Assembly: GCA_003249625.1 (NCBI GenBank)
Contig: QKII01000141.1
Coordinates: 1 to 8,965 of the forward strand
DNA length: 8,965 nucleotides
DNA from: Propionivibrio sp.
GTDB lineage: Bacteria > Pseudomonadota > Gammaproteobacteria > Burkholderiales > Rhodocyclaceae
Reading direction: 5' to 3'
Positions 1-7,314 of the stretch are shown here, one piece after another. The notes beneath the pieces were generated by a model. That model worked only from the letters and a program-made list of their open reading frames with translations. It made no database searches and was not told the origin of the DNA. The position numbers were made by a program, and so were the translations under genes. The number at the start of each line of letters is the position of its first letter. The stretch's first letter is position 1.

Positions 1-1617
1 GAGATATTTCGTCATTTTGGAATTGAAGAGCGTGAAGGCGTAGGTCGCGGCAGAGCCAACGGATGGAGAGGCCGGCAAGTTAACAGAACCTAGTCCGCCC
101 GTCCTGGAACCGGAGTTTATCCACCCTAGGTCTGTTTCTTTGGTGTAAGTAATGGAGTCCTGCTTCGTACCATCCGAAAATTCCACTGTGTCAATTTTCT
201 TCGTTAAAGCACCAGTACCAAGGCGGACTCCCAAATTCTTCGAGAAACTGTCCCCCGCTTCGACGATTCTCGCTTCGATCATAACTTGGCGCACCGGAAT
301 ATCTATCTTCGCAATCATGGCGCGAACGTCGTCAAGGCGGCTAGGGGTATCCTGAACAAACAATATGTTCGAACGATCATCAAGAAGCGCACTCCCCCTT
401 TTAGACAACAACGTCTGTTTGGAATCGGTCAGAAGCTTTTTAACATCAGCCCCTTTGATGTAATTCATCTGGAAGCTCTCGGTTCGCAGCGGCTCCAGAT
501 CGCCGATTTGCACTTTTGATTCGTACTCGAGCTTTTCTTTGGTAGCAATTTCCTCACGCGGCGCAATCAGGATCACATTGCCGTTCTTGCGCATGTCCAA
601 CCCCTTTTGCTGCAGGATGATGTCCAGTGCCTGATCCCACGGCACATCTTTCAATATTAGCGTGATGTTTCCGCCAACGGAATCGCTGACAACAATGTTC
701 ATCCCGGTAAATTCACCGATCACCTGGAGCAATCGACGCACCTCAACATTCTGGAAATTGAGGGACAGTTTTTCCCCCTGATATCCGCCCCGTGTTCCTT
801 GCACCAATTTGTTCGGATTTTCTATAACCGGTTTGACTTCAATCACGAACTGGTTATCAGTCTGATAGGCGTTGTGCTCCCACAACCCCTTCGGGACGAT
901 CGTCATACGGACGTTGGCTCCCTGCTGAACGGTGGCCACGGAAACAACTGGTGTTGCGAAATCCGTCACATCAAGCTTTTTGCGTAGCGCCTCCGGAACG
1001 GCGACGTTGAGAAAATCGACAATCAGTGATTGCCCCTGCTGACGAATATCTATACCCGAAGTGGAATCGCTCATATCAACCGCAATTCGAGCCTCTCCGT
1101 CCCGCCCCCGACGGAAAGCGATATCTCTTATGCTATTTGCCGCAGACAACCCTTCGCCAGCCTTCGAGAAATGCTCGACGGGCTTGTCGACGCCGCCCTC
1201 TTGCCACGCCTTGCCAGCACTCGGAGTCAACGCAAGAAGTAACGTGTTACCTTCTATCGTTGTTTCATACGTCATGGCCCTGATGAGATTAAGCACGACA
1301 CGGGTACGATCGTCCGTCTGGACAATATTCGCGCTTTTCAAGTCACCTTCATTAAACGCTTGGCTGTTCTTCCCAAGGCCGTTTGTCGTATTTACGAAGT
1401 CAAGGGCCAGCCTAGCCGGATTTGCCACACTGAATGCCGAAGGAGGAGCAAGCAAGGGAGCTTTAAAGGTCAGCTTGAGGTTTAAGATCCCTCCCTGTTG
1501 CACTACTTTCATCGCCTCAATCGAATTCTGCCGAGCTTCCTCAGCCGATATCGAGGCCCACGGCAAAATAGCGCACGCCACGATGCCCATCAAAAAGCCA
1601 AAAGTCGTCTTTCTCAC
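1..1617 (-). CDS. pilQ: Type IV pilus secretin PilQ (partial, C-terminus beyond window)
   Basis: PilQ forms the multimeric outer-membrane channel through which the type IV pilus is extruded and retracted. I translated the minus strand by hand: 539 codons stay open to the left edge, about three quarters of a usual PilQ of roughly 700 residues. Residues 1-25 are a Sec signal peptide (RKTT, then a hydrophobic run, ending ASISA before EEA). Two beta-rich AMIN-like domains follow (about 34-130 and 158-262), which in PilQ bind peptidoglycan. Next come an STN/N0 domain (about 284-353, start LSLNFQNVEVRRLLQVIGEF), a secretin N1 domain (about 380-440) and the start of the secretin core at VMIEARIVEA (445-454), with VNLPASP at 512-518. 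The barrel is outside the window. The start is GTG at 1617, overlapping the pilP stop by four bases, with a strong GGAGGG six bases upstream. The ATG nine codons later would cut the signal peptide. It is the last visible gene of pilMNOPQ. Confidence 0.96.
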   Translation of the reverse strand, partial: MRKTTFGFLMGIVACAILPWASISAEEARQNSIEAMKVVQQGGILNLKLTFKAPLLAPPSAFSVANPARLALDFVNTTNGLGKNSQAFNEGDLKSANIVQTDDRTRVVLNLIRAMTYETTIEGNTLLLALTPSAGKAWQEGGVDKPVEHFSKAGEGLSAANSIRDIAFRRGRDGEARIAVDMSDSTSGIDIRQQGQSLIVDFLNVAVPEALRKKLDVTDFATPVVSVATVQQGANVRMTIVPKGLWEHNAYQTDNQFVIEVKPVIENPNKLVQGTRGGYQGEKLSLNFQNVEVRRLLQVIGEFTGMNIVVSDSVGGNITLILKDVPWDQALDIILQQKGLDMRKNGNVILIAPREEIATKEKLEYESKVQIGDLEPLRTESFQMNYIKGADVKKLLTDSKQTLLSKRGSALLDDRSNILFVQDTPSRLDDVRAMIAKIDIPVRQVMIEARIVEAGDSFSKNLGVRLGTGALTKKIDTVEFSDGTKQDSITYTKETDLGWINSGSRTGGLGSVNLPASPSVGSAATYAFTLFNSKMTKYL

Positions 1618-2135
1618 TTCGCTCCCTCCAATCCCTGCAACATCAGGGAAGTCATTCTTTCTACCCAATCGCCCGCTGAATCCTGTACGAGTTCCTTGAG
1701 AACGACCTCTGATTCAGACACTTTGGTAATCACCCCGAAATTTTGCCCAAGATAATTCCCGGTTCTAACCTGATACAAAGCTCCGTCGACTTGAATTATG
1801 GCAAAAGAGGTATTTTTCTTTGTCATAACACCAACGTACTTCAGGGATTCCAGCGGATAAGCCTCAAGCGGCTCTTTCGGACGATCAAAATCGGGCTTGC
1901 TCCCGCCACCTTTGTTGCTTCGCTCCGGCAAAATTTTCGACGGTTTGAATGGATCGACGAGGTTTCCAGCGTCGTATGCCACCGGTTCGTATGGCGTTAC
2001 CTGAGGTAATGGCGGAATCTTTCCTTTTACATTCTTTGTTGCGTCACTCATCCACTGCCGCAACCCTTCCTGATCACTGCCGCCCGAACATGACGCGACT
2101 CCGATGCACACCAAGATGACAAGAAGTGGTTTCAT
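1614..2135 (-). CDS. pilP: Type IV pilus inner-membrane lipoprotein PilP
   Basis: PilP is the periplasm-spanning lipoprotein of the pilus alignment complex. In the family its disordered N-terminal part contacts the PilN/PilO dimer and its C-terminal beta domain docks on the N0/N1 region of the PilQ secretin. The 173-residue protein starts with a short hydrophobic signal and a lipobox V-A-S-C, so Cys16 should be lipidated. A Pro-rich flexible stretch follows (about 37-95), with the typical DPF motif at 61-63. A compact beta domain spans about 97-168 (LESLKYVGVM, then an alternating beta pattern ending in MTSLMLQG). Length is normal for the family. The ATG at 2135 overlaps the pilO stop, and an AAGGG ribosome site lies inside the last codons of pilO. 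The stop overlaps the GTG start of pilQ. The assignment rests on order, lipobox and domain pattern together. Confidence 0.96.
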   Translation of the reverse strand: MKPLLVILVCIGVASCSGGSDQEGLRQWMSDATKNVKGKIPPLPQVTPYEPVAYDAGNLVDPFKPSKILPERSNKGGGSKPDFDRPKEPLEAYPLESLKYVGVMTKKNTSFAIIQVDGALYQVRTGNYLGQNFGVITKVSESEVVLKELVQDSAGDWVERMTSLMLQGLEGAK

Positions 2136-2797
2136 TTCTTTTTACCCTTGGCAGCCGCTGCCGCCTTTTTCTTGGCAGCAATTTCTTCCTCATCAAGATA
2201 ACGGAAGGTCTTGGTAACAGCATTCATCACCAGCGAACCATCTTTGTTCGGGGCAATCGCGATGTTGCTCAGCGTAACTATTCGAGACAGCTTTCCAATA
2301 TCGTCAGCGAAAGCACCAAAATCGTGGTAATTCCCCGTAAGCCTGACATCAATTGGCAATTCGGCGTAAAAATCCCTGACAACTTCGGATCTTGGTTTGA
2401 ACAACTCGAACTGCAAACCGCGCCCCATGCCCGATTGATTAATCTCGACCAGCAAGGATTCAACTTCTGCCTTGCTCGGCAACTGCTTCAGCAGTGCCCC
2501 GAAAGAACGGTCAATCTCGTTAAGTTGCTGCACATACAGATCAAGATTAATCGCTTGAGATTTCTTCGCAACAAACTCATCTCTGAGCTTCGACTCCTCT
2601 TGCTGCCGCAACTCAAGGGTCGACAACTGCTCACTCCACCACACCCACCAGCCAATGAACATAATGAGAAGGAACAACCCGACCAGTGCAGCAATACGCG
2701 GTGCTAGCGGCCACGCACCTACGTCTTTCGGGTTCAGGTTGCGAAAGTCGTCCAGTACGGACTGGATGCTCAAGTTTGATGAAGAAGGCGGCTTCAT
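2132..2797 (-). CDS. pilO: Type IV pilus inner-membrane protein PilO
   Basis: PilO is a bitopic inner-membrane protein that heterodimerises with PilN and helps couple the inner-membrane motor platform to the secretin. The 221 residues divide into a cytoplasmic tail (1-33, with the family-like LNPKDVGAWPLAPR), one transmembrane helix (about 35-54, ending in an aromatic GWWVWW cluster), a periplasmic coiled coil (about 56-105) and a ferredoxin-like alpha/beta domain (about 108-198). The last 15 residues are almost only Lys, Ala and Gly (after LDEEEIAAKK), a flexible basic extension that I would place in the periplasm. Its codons also carry the pilP ribosome binding site. Start ATG at 2797 overlaps the pilN stop by four bases, with AAGGAG eleven bases upstream inside pilN. 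Tandem position after pilN and matching architecture make the call secure. Confidence 0.96.
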   Translation of the reverse strand: MKPPSSSNLSIQSVLDDFRNLNPKDVGAWPLAPRIAALVGLFLLIMFIGWWVWWSEQLSTLELRQQEESKLRDEFVAKKSQAINLDLYVQQLNEIDRSFGALLKQLPSKAEVESLLVEINQSGMGRGLQFELFKPRSEVVRDFYAELPIDVRLTGNYHDFGAFADDIGKLSRIVTLSNIAIAPNKDGSLVMNAVTKTFRYLDEEEIAAKKKAAAAAKGKKK

Positions 2798-3360
2798 TTC
2801 TTGCCAGGCTCCTTAGTCGCCACACGCTTGACGGCGGCGTTCATACTGAATTCGTTTAGCCGACGTTTATCAACAGTGACTGCCTTTATTTCAATGAGGT
2901 GTGGCCGCTCCAACCACTGAGAAGCCTCAATATTCCTCATCAGCGTCGAAATCCGCGCGTTCGACTGAGCGTAGCCAATCAAAGCCAGCTTGGTTCCATC
3001 TTGCTTGAGCGAGCGGATATACACCCCTTCCGGCATCTGCTTCACCATTTCGCTCAGCAAATGAACTGCCTCAGCACGATCTCTCTGCAACGACTCAATG
3101 ATCTGTTTACGCGCGAGTAGTGCTTGCGTCTGCTCCTTCAGCCTTTTAATTTGATCAATCTGCTTGTCAAGCACGGCAATCTCTTTTTTCAGGAAATCAT
3201 TCCGTGCCTCTTGGGCGGAGATATATCCGTCGATTACGGAACAGACGAGAAAAACGACAAGCGCCGCCAAGATGGAAACCAGGCCCAACAGACCATAGAA
3301 CTGCTGACGTTTCGCCTTACGCTTCTCTTCGCGATGGGGAAGAAGGTTGATACGTATCAT
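2794..3360 (-). CDS. pilN: Type IV pilus inner-membrane protein PilN
   Basis: PilN links the cytoplasmic actin-like PilM to the periplasmic part of the alignment complex. The first residues read MIRINLLPHREEKR. The INLLP element at 4-8 is the known PilM-binding tail of the family and is intact. A basic stretch (9-18) precedes one transmembrane helix (about 22-44). A long charged coiled coil follows (about 48-98) and then a small alpha/beta domain (about 100-178), the part that pairs with PilO. The protein ends in a basic tail, TKEPGKK. Length (188 residues) is usual. The ATG at 3360 overlaps the pilM stop in ATGA, with a good GGAGG eight bases upstream in the pilM 3' end. Downstream it overlaps pilO by four bases, consistent with translational coupling and matched amounts of PilN and PilO. 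Confidence 0.97.
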   Translation of the reverse strand: MIRINLLPHREEKRKAKRQQFYGLLGLVSILAALVVFLVCSVIDGYISAQEARNDFLKKEIAVLDKQIDQIKRLKEQTQALLARKQIIESLQRDRAEAVHLLSEMVKQMPEGVYIRSLKQDGTKLALIGYAQSNARISTLMRNIEASQWLERPHLIEIKAVTVDKRRLNEFSMNAAVKRVATKEPGKK

Positions 3361-4436
3361 TCGTCAAACCTCCGCAGAGCCAAGCCACATGCGACCATCA
3401 GGGATGACGCGTCAACCAGCAAACTCTTCGCGCGAACCCGATCGGAGAGCACCATGTCAGCAAACGGGTTAGCCACAACGGTATTGATTTGTGTCCGAGA
3501 CGCGATCACCTCATCGGCCCCCGGAAGAACCGCGCCCCCACCTGCGAGAACGATGTGATCCACACTGTTAAACTGGGTCGACGTAAAGAAGAACTGCAAG
3601 GCTCGCGAAACTTCCAGCGCCATATTTTCTACAAAAGGCTGTAAAAGTTCGGCTTCATAACTATCGGGGAGACCATTTCTACGCTTTTCGGTTTCGGCCT
3701 CTTCAAACGTCATCCCGTACAAGCGCGCTATATCCTGCGTAAGTTGGTTGCCGCCAAACGCCTGTTCCCGCGCATAAAGTTGCTGCCCATCCCTTAGAAC
3801 TGTAAGACTCATGACGTTGGCACCAACATCCACCAACGCGACGATTTGTCCTTTTCCACCTTGTGGAAGCTGCTTTTCAACCAACTCCAAAGCAGACAAG
3901 ACTGCATACGACTCTACGTCTACGACAGCGGGTTTGAGTCCGGCAGACTCAGCCACAGCCACACGATCCTCTACCTTCTCCTTACGAGAAGCGGCAATGA
4001 GAACCTCAATTTCCTCAGGAGAGGATGGTGCCGGACCTAACACCTGAAAATCGAGATTCACCTCATCCAGAGCAAAGGGTATGTACTGATTCGCCTCCGA
4101 TTCGACCAGAAGTTCCAACTCTTCTTCACGCTGCCCCGCTGCCACAATTATTTTCTTCGTAATCACATGAGAGGCAGGAAGCGCCAGGGCGACAAGCCGG
4201 GTCGACGTTGCCAATTTTCGCCATGCTCTCCGCACGGTTTCAGCAGCCGCTTCAAGATTAACAATATTGCCATCTGCGACAACATCGCGCGGAAGAATCT
4301 CGATCGCGTAGCGATCGACTCGATACCCCTCTTTTCCGTCACTTGCCAATTCCACCATCTTGACAGACGACGAACTGATATCGAGCCCGATCAGGGAGCG
4401 AGACTTGGGATTAAGGATCGAAAGATCGAATTGCAA
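3357..4436 (-). CDS. pilM: Type IV pilus actin-like assembly protein PilM
   Basis: PilM is a cytoplasmic FtsA/MreB-fold ATP-binding protein that binds the N-terminal tail of PilN at the inner face of the membrane. With the start used here it has 359 residues. The phosphate-1 loop is SLIGLDISSSSVKMVEL (14-30), a second nucleotide-binding segment is LVDVGAN (201-207), and the adenosine-side loop is LAGGGAVLPG (297-306), followed by NPF (323-325). No membrane segment is present, as expected. I chose TTG at 4436, giving MQFDLSILNPKSRSLIGLD, because a GAGGGG ribosome site ends seven bases before it. A TTG at 4451 is also in frame and would give 364 residues, but it lies at the edge of that same ribosome site and has only weak AAGAG upstream. 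An in-frame TAG at 4467-4469 rules out anything longer. It is the first gene of pilMNOPQ and diverges from ponA. Confidence 0.95.
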   Translation of the reverse strand: MQFDLSILNPKSRSLIGLDISSSSVKMVELASDGKEGYRVDRYAIEILPRDVVADGNIVNLEAAAETVRRAWRKLATSTRLVALALPASHVITKKIIVAAGQREEELELLVESEANQYIPFALDEVNLDFQVLGPAPSSPEEIEVLIAASRKEKVEDRVAVAESAGLKPAVVDVESYAVLSALELVEKQLPQGGKGQIVALVDVGANVMSLTVLRDGQQLYAREQAFGGNQLTQDIARLYGMTFEEAETEKRRNGLPDSYEAELLQPFVENMALEVSRALQFFFTSTQFNSVDHIVLAGGGAVLPGADEVIASRTQINTVVANPFADMVLSDRVRAKSLLVDASSLMVACGLALRRFDE

Positions 4437-4443
4437 ATCGCCA

Positions 4444-4449
4444 CCCCTC
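4444..4449 (-). promoter_or_regulatory. Ribosome binding site that decides the pilM start
   Basis: On the minus strand GAGGGG ends seven bases before TTG at 4436. If translation began at TTG 4451 this purine block would be codons 1-3 (TTG AGG GGT), leaving no good Shine-Dalgarno for that start. It therefore favours the shorter PilM. Confidence 0.6.
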
Positions 4450-4481
4450 AAAAAACTCTTGAATACCTAGTAGTTAGCGTG

Positions 4482-4512
4482 TTTATAGATAATCTACTTT
4501 AGATCCTAACAA
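4482..4512 (-). promoter_or_regulatory. Possible sigma70-type promoter for pilMNOPQ
   Basis: Read on the minus strand, TATAAA (4487 down to 4482) could be a -10 box, with TTGTTA (4512 down to 4507, four of six consensus bases) as a -35 box. The 19-base spacing is longer than ideal. It would start transcription near 4475 and give a leader of about 39 bases to the TTG at 4436. The surrounding DNA is clearly AT-rich. The assignment is by eye only, and other weak matches exist nearby, such as TTGCTT at 4526-4521 with TCTAAA at 4503-4498. Confidence 0.35.
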
Positions 4513-4591
4513 CAAGCATAAAGCAAGTAAAGCTATTTTTTCGTCATTCTTTTCAGAAAATATCTCCAAGAATCAACGGGAAAAACAGGGG

Positions 4592-4620
4592 CTGAAGAAC
4601 CACTCGCCCATGTTTATAAT
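4592..4620 (+). promoter_or_regulatory. Promoter of ponA with perfect -10 box
   Basis: TATAAT at 4615-4620 matches the sigma70 -10 consensus exactly. The best -35 at 17-base spacing is CTGAAG (4592-4597), only three of six bases, so the promoter would depend mainly on its -10 element. There is TGTT just before the box but not an exact extended -10 TGn. Predicted transcription start is about 4626-4628, only 10-12 bases before the GTG start of ponA. Confidence 0.5.
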
Positions 4621-4637
4621 CTCAGGCTAGTCATTTT

Positions 4638-6941
4638 GTGGACAAGCCATTGACACACTCCTCTCGCTGGATTCTCTATCCACTGCTATTCGTTTCGGGC
4701 GTAGCCCTGATTCTCGCCACCATGGTGACCATGGTGCTCGTCCTGACCTATCCGAACCTGCCCTCGCTGGAGGTCTTGACAGATTACCGTCCTAAGATCC
4801 CGCTTCGGGTCTATACAGCCGACAACTACTTGATAGGCGAATTCGGAGAGGAGCGGCGAGAACTCGTTCATTTTTCCGACGTACCGAACATATTGAAACA
4901 GGCGATTCTTGCTGCCGAGGACGAAAGGTTTTACCAGCACGGCGGAATTGACGCACTCGGAATCACGCGCGCCGCCGTCAGCAACTTCCTGGGCGGAGGA
5001 CGACGCCAGGGCGCATCGACGATAACGCAGCAGGTTGCAAAGAACTTTTTCCTTTCTTCGGAAAAAACCTACACACGCAAGCTGTATGAAGCGCTTCTAG
5101 CTTTCAAGATCGAACACAACCTGACAAAAGACCAGATTTTCGAGTTGTATCTGAACCAGATCTATCTGGGGCAACGTGCTTACGGGTTCGGCGCAGCTGC
5201 ACAGATCTATTTCGGCAAGCAACTTAAAGAGATCACCATTGCGGAGGCCGCAATGCTGGCCGGGCTACCCAAAGCACCTTCAGCATTCAACCCGGTAGTC
5301 AATCCGAAACGGGCTGGACTGCGCCAGCAATATGTGCTTCGTCGGATGCGTGAACTCGGCTTCATCAATGCTGAACAGCACGAGTCCGCATTGAAACAAC
5401 CTTTAGTGGTAAAGCGAGAGACGTACGACTATGCCGTCCATGCCGAATATGTAGCGGAGATGGCTCGCCAGATAGCAGCTGAAAGTTTCCCGGCAGACGT
5501 CTATTCGCGCGGGCTGAAAATCCATACCACCATCCTGAAGAGCGATCAGGACGCGGCATACCGAAGCATTCGTCGCAATGTTTTCGACTACGACCGGCGT
5601 CACGGTTACCGAGGCGCGGAAGCATACGTGGATTTATCCGATATCAAATCAGAACAGGACGAAGCACTCGACGTTCTGCTACAAGACCATGATGACAACG
5701 ACGATCTGCACCCGGCGATCGTCCTCGCAGCAAGCCCGAAACAGGTCCGCGCATATCGGCGCGGCGGTGAGATCATAACCATCAGCGACACCGGACTTAA
5801 ATTCGCTGCTCGCATGATTGACGAGAAATCCCCCCCCAACAAGCGCATTCGCCGAGGCGCAGTCATCCGGGTGCAGATGGATGACAAAAACAACTGGCGC
5901 ATTGCTCAAATGCCGGAGGTCGAGTCGGCATTCATATCGGCCGACCCCCAGACGGGCGCAATCAGGGCTCTCATCGGCGGCTTCGACTTTGGACGCAACA
6001 AATTCAACCACGCCACCCAGGCGTGGAGACAGCCAGGGTCGAGCTTCAAGCCGTTCATCTACTCCGGTGCTTTAGAAAAGGGTTTCTCTCCCGCATCGAT
6101 CGTCAATGACGAGCCAATCAGCATTCCAGCGTCGGTTACGGGAAGCCAAGCATGGGAACCGAAGAACTACGACGGGAAGTTCGAAGGACCGATGCGCATA
6201 CGTACAGCGCTTACCAAATCTAAAAACATGGTATCGATACGTTTGCTACAGGCAAGCGGCGTGAATTTCATCCAGGACTACGTAACGCGCTTTGGCTTCG
6301 AGGCGGAAAAGCACCCGGCGTACCTGACGATGGCTCTGGGCGCCGGCTCGGTAACCCCGTGGCAGATGGTTGCGGCCTATTCGACATTTGCCAATGGTGG
6401 CTTCAGAATCCAGCCCTACATCGTCAGCCAGATCAGGGACGACAAGGATCAAGTGATCGCGGAAGCTCAACCTGTATTAGCGGGCGACGAGTCATTAAGA
6501 GCGATCGATGCACGCAACGCCTACCTGATGGATAGCATGCTGCGCGACGTCACTATTTACGGTACTGCCGCACGCGCCTCGGCAACACTGAAGCGCCGCG
6601 ATCTCGCAGGAAAGACAGGAACGACCAACGAACACGTCGACGCGTGGTTCTGCGGTTACCAGCGGACCGTCGTTGGCTGTTCCTGGATCGGCTTCGATCA
6701 ACCCAAGAGCATGGGCAAGGGGGAAACCGGCGGATCGGCGGCACTGCCAGCCTGGATAGGGTACATGGACAAAGTGCTCAAGGATGTCCCGCAAACGTTC
6801 ATGCCCCAACCCGAAGGACTCGTGGCGCTGGAAGTTGAAACCCCCAGAGGACCGGCTAAAGAACTGTTCTACGCCGAGAACGTCCCCCCGGTGGTTGAAC
6901 CGGAGCCCCCATTGGATCCTGACGCAAAGCCAGTCGACTGA
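4638..6941 (+). CDS. ponA: Class A penicillin-binding protein 1a (glycosyltransferase/transpeptidase)
   Basis: PBP1a polymerises lipid II into glycan strands and cross-links the stem peptides in the periplasm. The 767 residues show a cytoplasmic tail, one membrane anchor (about 12-37), and a GT51 glycosyltransferase domain (about 55-235). Motifs there are AAEDERFYQHGGID with catalytic Glu94, GASTITQQVAKNFF (126-138 region) and RKLYEALLAFKIE with Glu151. An OB-like insert characteristic of proteobacterial PBP1a lies at about 318-428, including an Asp-rich loop at 350-357. The transpeptidase domain (about 430-715) has SSFK with nucleophile Ser468 and Lys471, SKN at 528-530 and KTGTT at 659-663. 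All catalytic motifs are intact. The tail after about 720 is Pro- and acid-rich. Start GTG at 4638 is the first possible one, because an in-frame TAA sits at 4617-4619; a Shine-Dalgarno is weak (CAGG, eleven bases away). An alternative symbol is mrcA. The gene diverges from pilM, as in other proteobacteria. Confidence 0.97.
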   Translation: MDKPLTHSSRWILYPLLFVSGVALILATMVTMVLVLTYPNLPSLEVLTDYRPKIPLRVYTADNYLIGEFGEERRELVHFSDVPNILKQAILAAEDERFYQHGGIDALGITRAAVSNFLGGGRRQGASTITQQVAKNFFLSSEKTYTRKLYEALLAFKIEHNLTKDQIFELYLNQIYLGQRAYGFGAAAQIYFGKQLKEITIAEAAMLAGLPKAPSAFNPVVNPKRAGLRQQYVLRRMRELGFINAEQHESALKQPLVVKRETYDYAVHAEYVAEMARQIAAESFPADVYSRGLKIHTTILKSDQDAAYRSIRRNVFDYDRRHGYRGAEAYVDLSDIKSEQDEALDVLLQDHDDNDDLHPAIVLAASPKQVRAYRRGGEIITISDTGLKFAARMIDEKSPPNKRIRRGAVIRVQMDDKNNWRIAQMPEVESAFISADPQTGAIRALIGGFDFGRNKFNHATQAWRQPGSSFKPFIYSGALEKGFSPASIVNDEPISIPASVTGSQAWEPKNYDGKFEGPMRIRTALTKSKNMVSIRLLQASGVNFIQDYVTRFGFEAEKHPAYLTMALGAGSVTPWQMVAAYSTFANGGFRIQPYIVSQIRDDKDQVIAEAQPVLAGDESLRAIDARNAYLMDSMLRDVTIYGTAARASATLKRRDLAGKTGTTNEHVDAWFCGYQRTVVGCSWIGFDQPKSMGKGETGGSAALPAWIGYMDKVLKDVPQTFMPQPEGLVALEVETPRGPAKELFYAENVPPVVEPEPPLDPDAKPVD

Positions 6942-6959
6942 GCAGCAAAGAGACTCAAC

Positions 6960-7277
6960 TCAGCGCAGCGTGACCCTCTCCCCCGTCTGCGCTGAAAGCA
7001 GCGATGAGAGCGAGGCCAGCAACTCTTGCCCGCTCTTCGTATCACGCCATTCCAGTCCGTTCCAGCGAAAATGAAAACCGCCGGTACGCGCCGCCACCCA
7101 GACTTCCTGCGCCGCGAGGTGGCGGTTGACGATGATCTTGCAGCCATCGTCGCACTCGATCTCAAGCACCCCGTCACCTGTCGTCGAACAATCAACGTCC
7201 GAGCCGCTCGTTTCTATCGCTTGCTCGATCCGGCCAAGCACGCCGTCGGCAAGACTGATGAATTCGCTATCGTCCAT
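6960..7277 (-). CDS. cyaY: Bacterial frataxin CyaY
   Basis: CyaY is a small cytoplasmic iron-binding protein that interacts with the cysteine desulfurase IscS and tunes iron-sulfur cluster assembly. The 105-residue protein has the frataxin pattern: an acidic first helix (MDDSEFISLADGVLGRIEQA), then the strands of the sheet with EIECDDGCKIIVNRH, QEVWVAARTGGFHF and the conserved W in WNGLEW, and a final helix (GQELLASLSSLLSAQ). The acidic ridge thought to bind iron is present in helix 1 and strand 1 (D2, D3, E5, D11, E18 and the DVD around 27-29). Length is usual. It ends 18 bases from ponA (convergent) and starts 37 bases from lptM (divergent). The cyaY/lptM divergent pair is also known in enterobacteria and pseudomonads. 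No strong ribosome site is visible before the ATG at 7277. Confidence 0.96.
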   Translation of the reverse strand: MDDSEFISLADGVLGRIEQAIETSGSDVDCSTTGDGVLEIECDDGCKIIVNRHLAAQEVWVAARTGGFHFRWNGLEWRDTKSGQELLASLSSLLSAQTGERVTLR

Positions 7278-7314
7278 ACTGTGCTACCATTTTTCCCTTT
7301 GATTTCCTGACACT
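7278..7314. other. Short divergent gap between cyaY and lptM
   Basis: Only 37 bases separate the two divergent starts. That is too short to hold two full promoters, so at least one must extend into the neighbouring coding sequence. I found only weak -10-like hexamers (CATACT at 7275-7280 on the plus strand; CATAGT on the minus strand at 7318-7313) without matching -35 boxes, and I do not call a promoter here. Confidence 0.4.

Larger units (their letters stand above)
4437..4637. other. Divergent pilM/ponA intergenic region
   Basis: This is the only sizeable gap in the window. It is AT-rich on the pilM side and holds the candidate promoters for both directions. I see no convincing hairpin terminator, no tRNA and no open frame of note. 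A short run of six T at 4536-4541 follows no stable stem. The position between two divergent operons suggests that any regulator of pilMNOPQ or ponA would bind here, but I could not identify an operator. Confidence 0.6.

Noticed and set aside
1061..1699. 212-codon open frame on the plus strand
   Set aside because: It lies wholly opposite pilQ and the end of pilP, whose frames show recognisable secretin and lipoprotein features. Its translation is Ser/Pro/Arg-rich with no domain pattern and no ribosome site.
2126..2707. 193-codon open frame on the plus strand
   Set aside because: It is antisense to pilO; the pilO product has clear architecture and operon context, while this one shows no recognisable motif.
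4718..4736. Tandem palindromic CACCATGGTG and ACCATGGTG
   Set aside because: It encodes the repeated Thr-Met-Val of the ponA membrane anchor; no spacing or position suggests an operator, and an internal start here would remove part of the membrane segment.
6931..6940. Perfect 10-base palindrome CAGTCGACTG at the ponA stop codon
   Set aside because: It is too short and has no loop or following T run, so it is not a credible terminator. It is mostly ponA coding sequence.
6942..6959. Possible bidirectional terminator between ponA and cyaY
   Set aside because: The 18-base gap contains no stem and no T or A run, so no intrinsic terminator can be supported.
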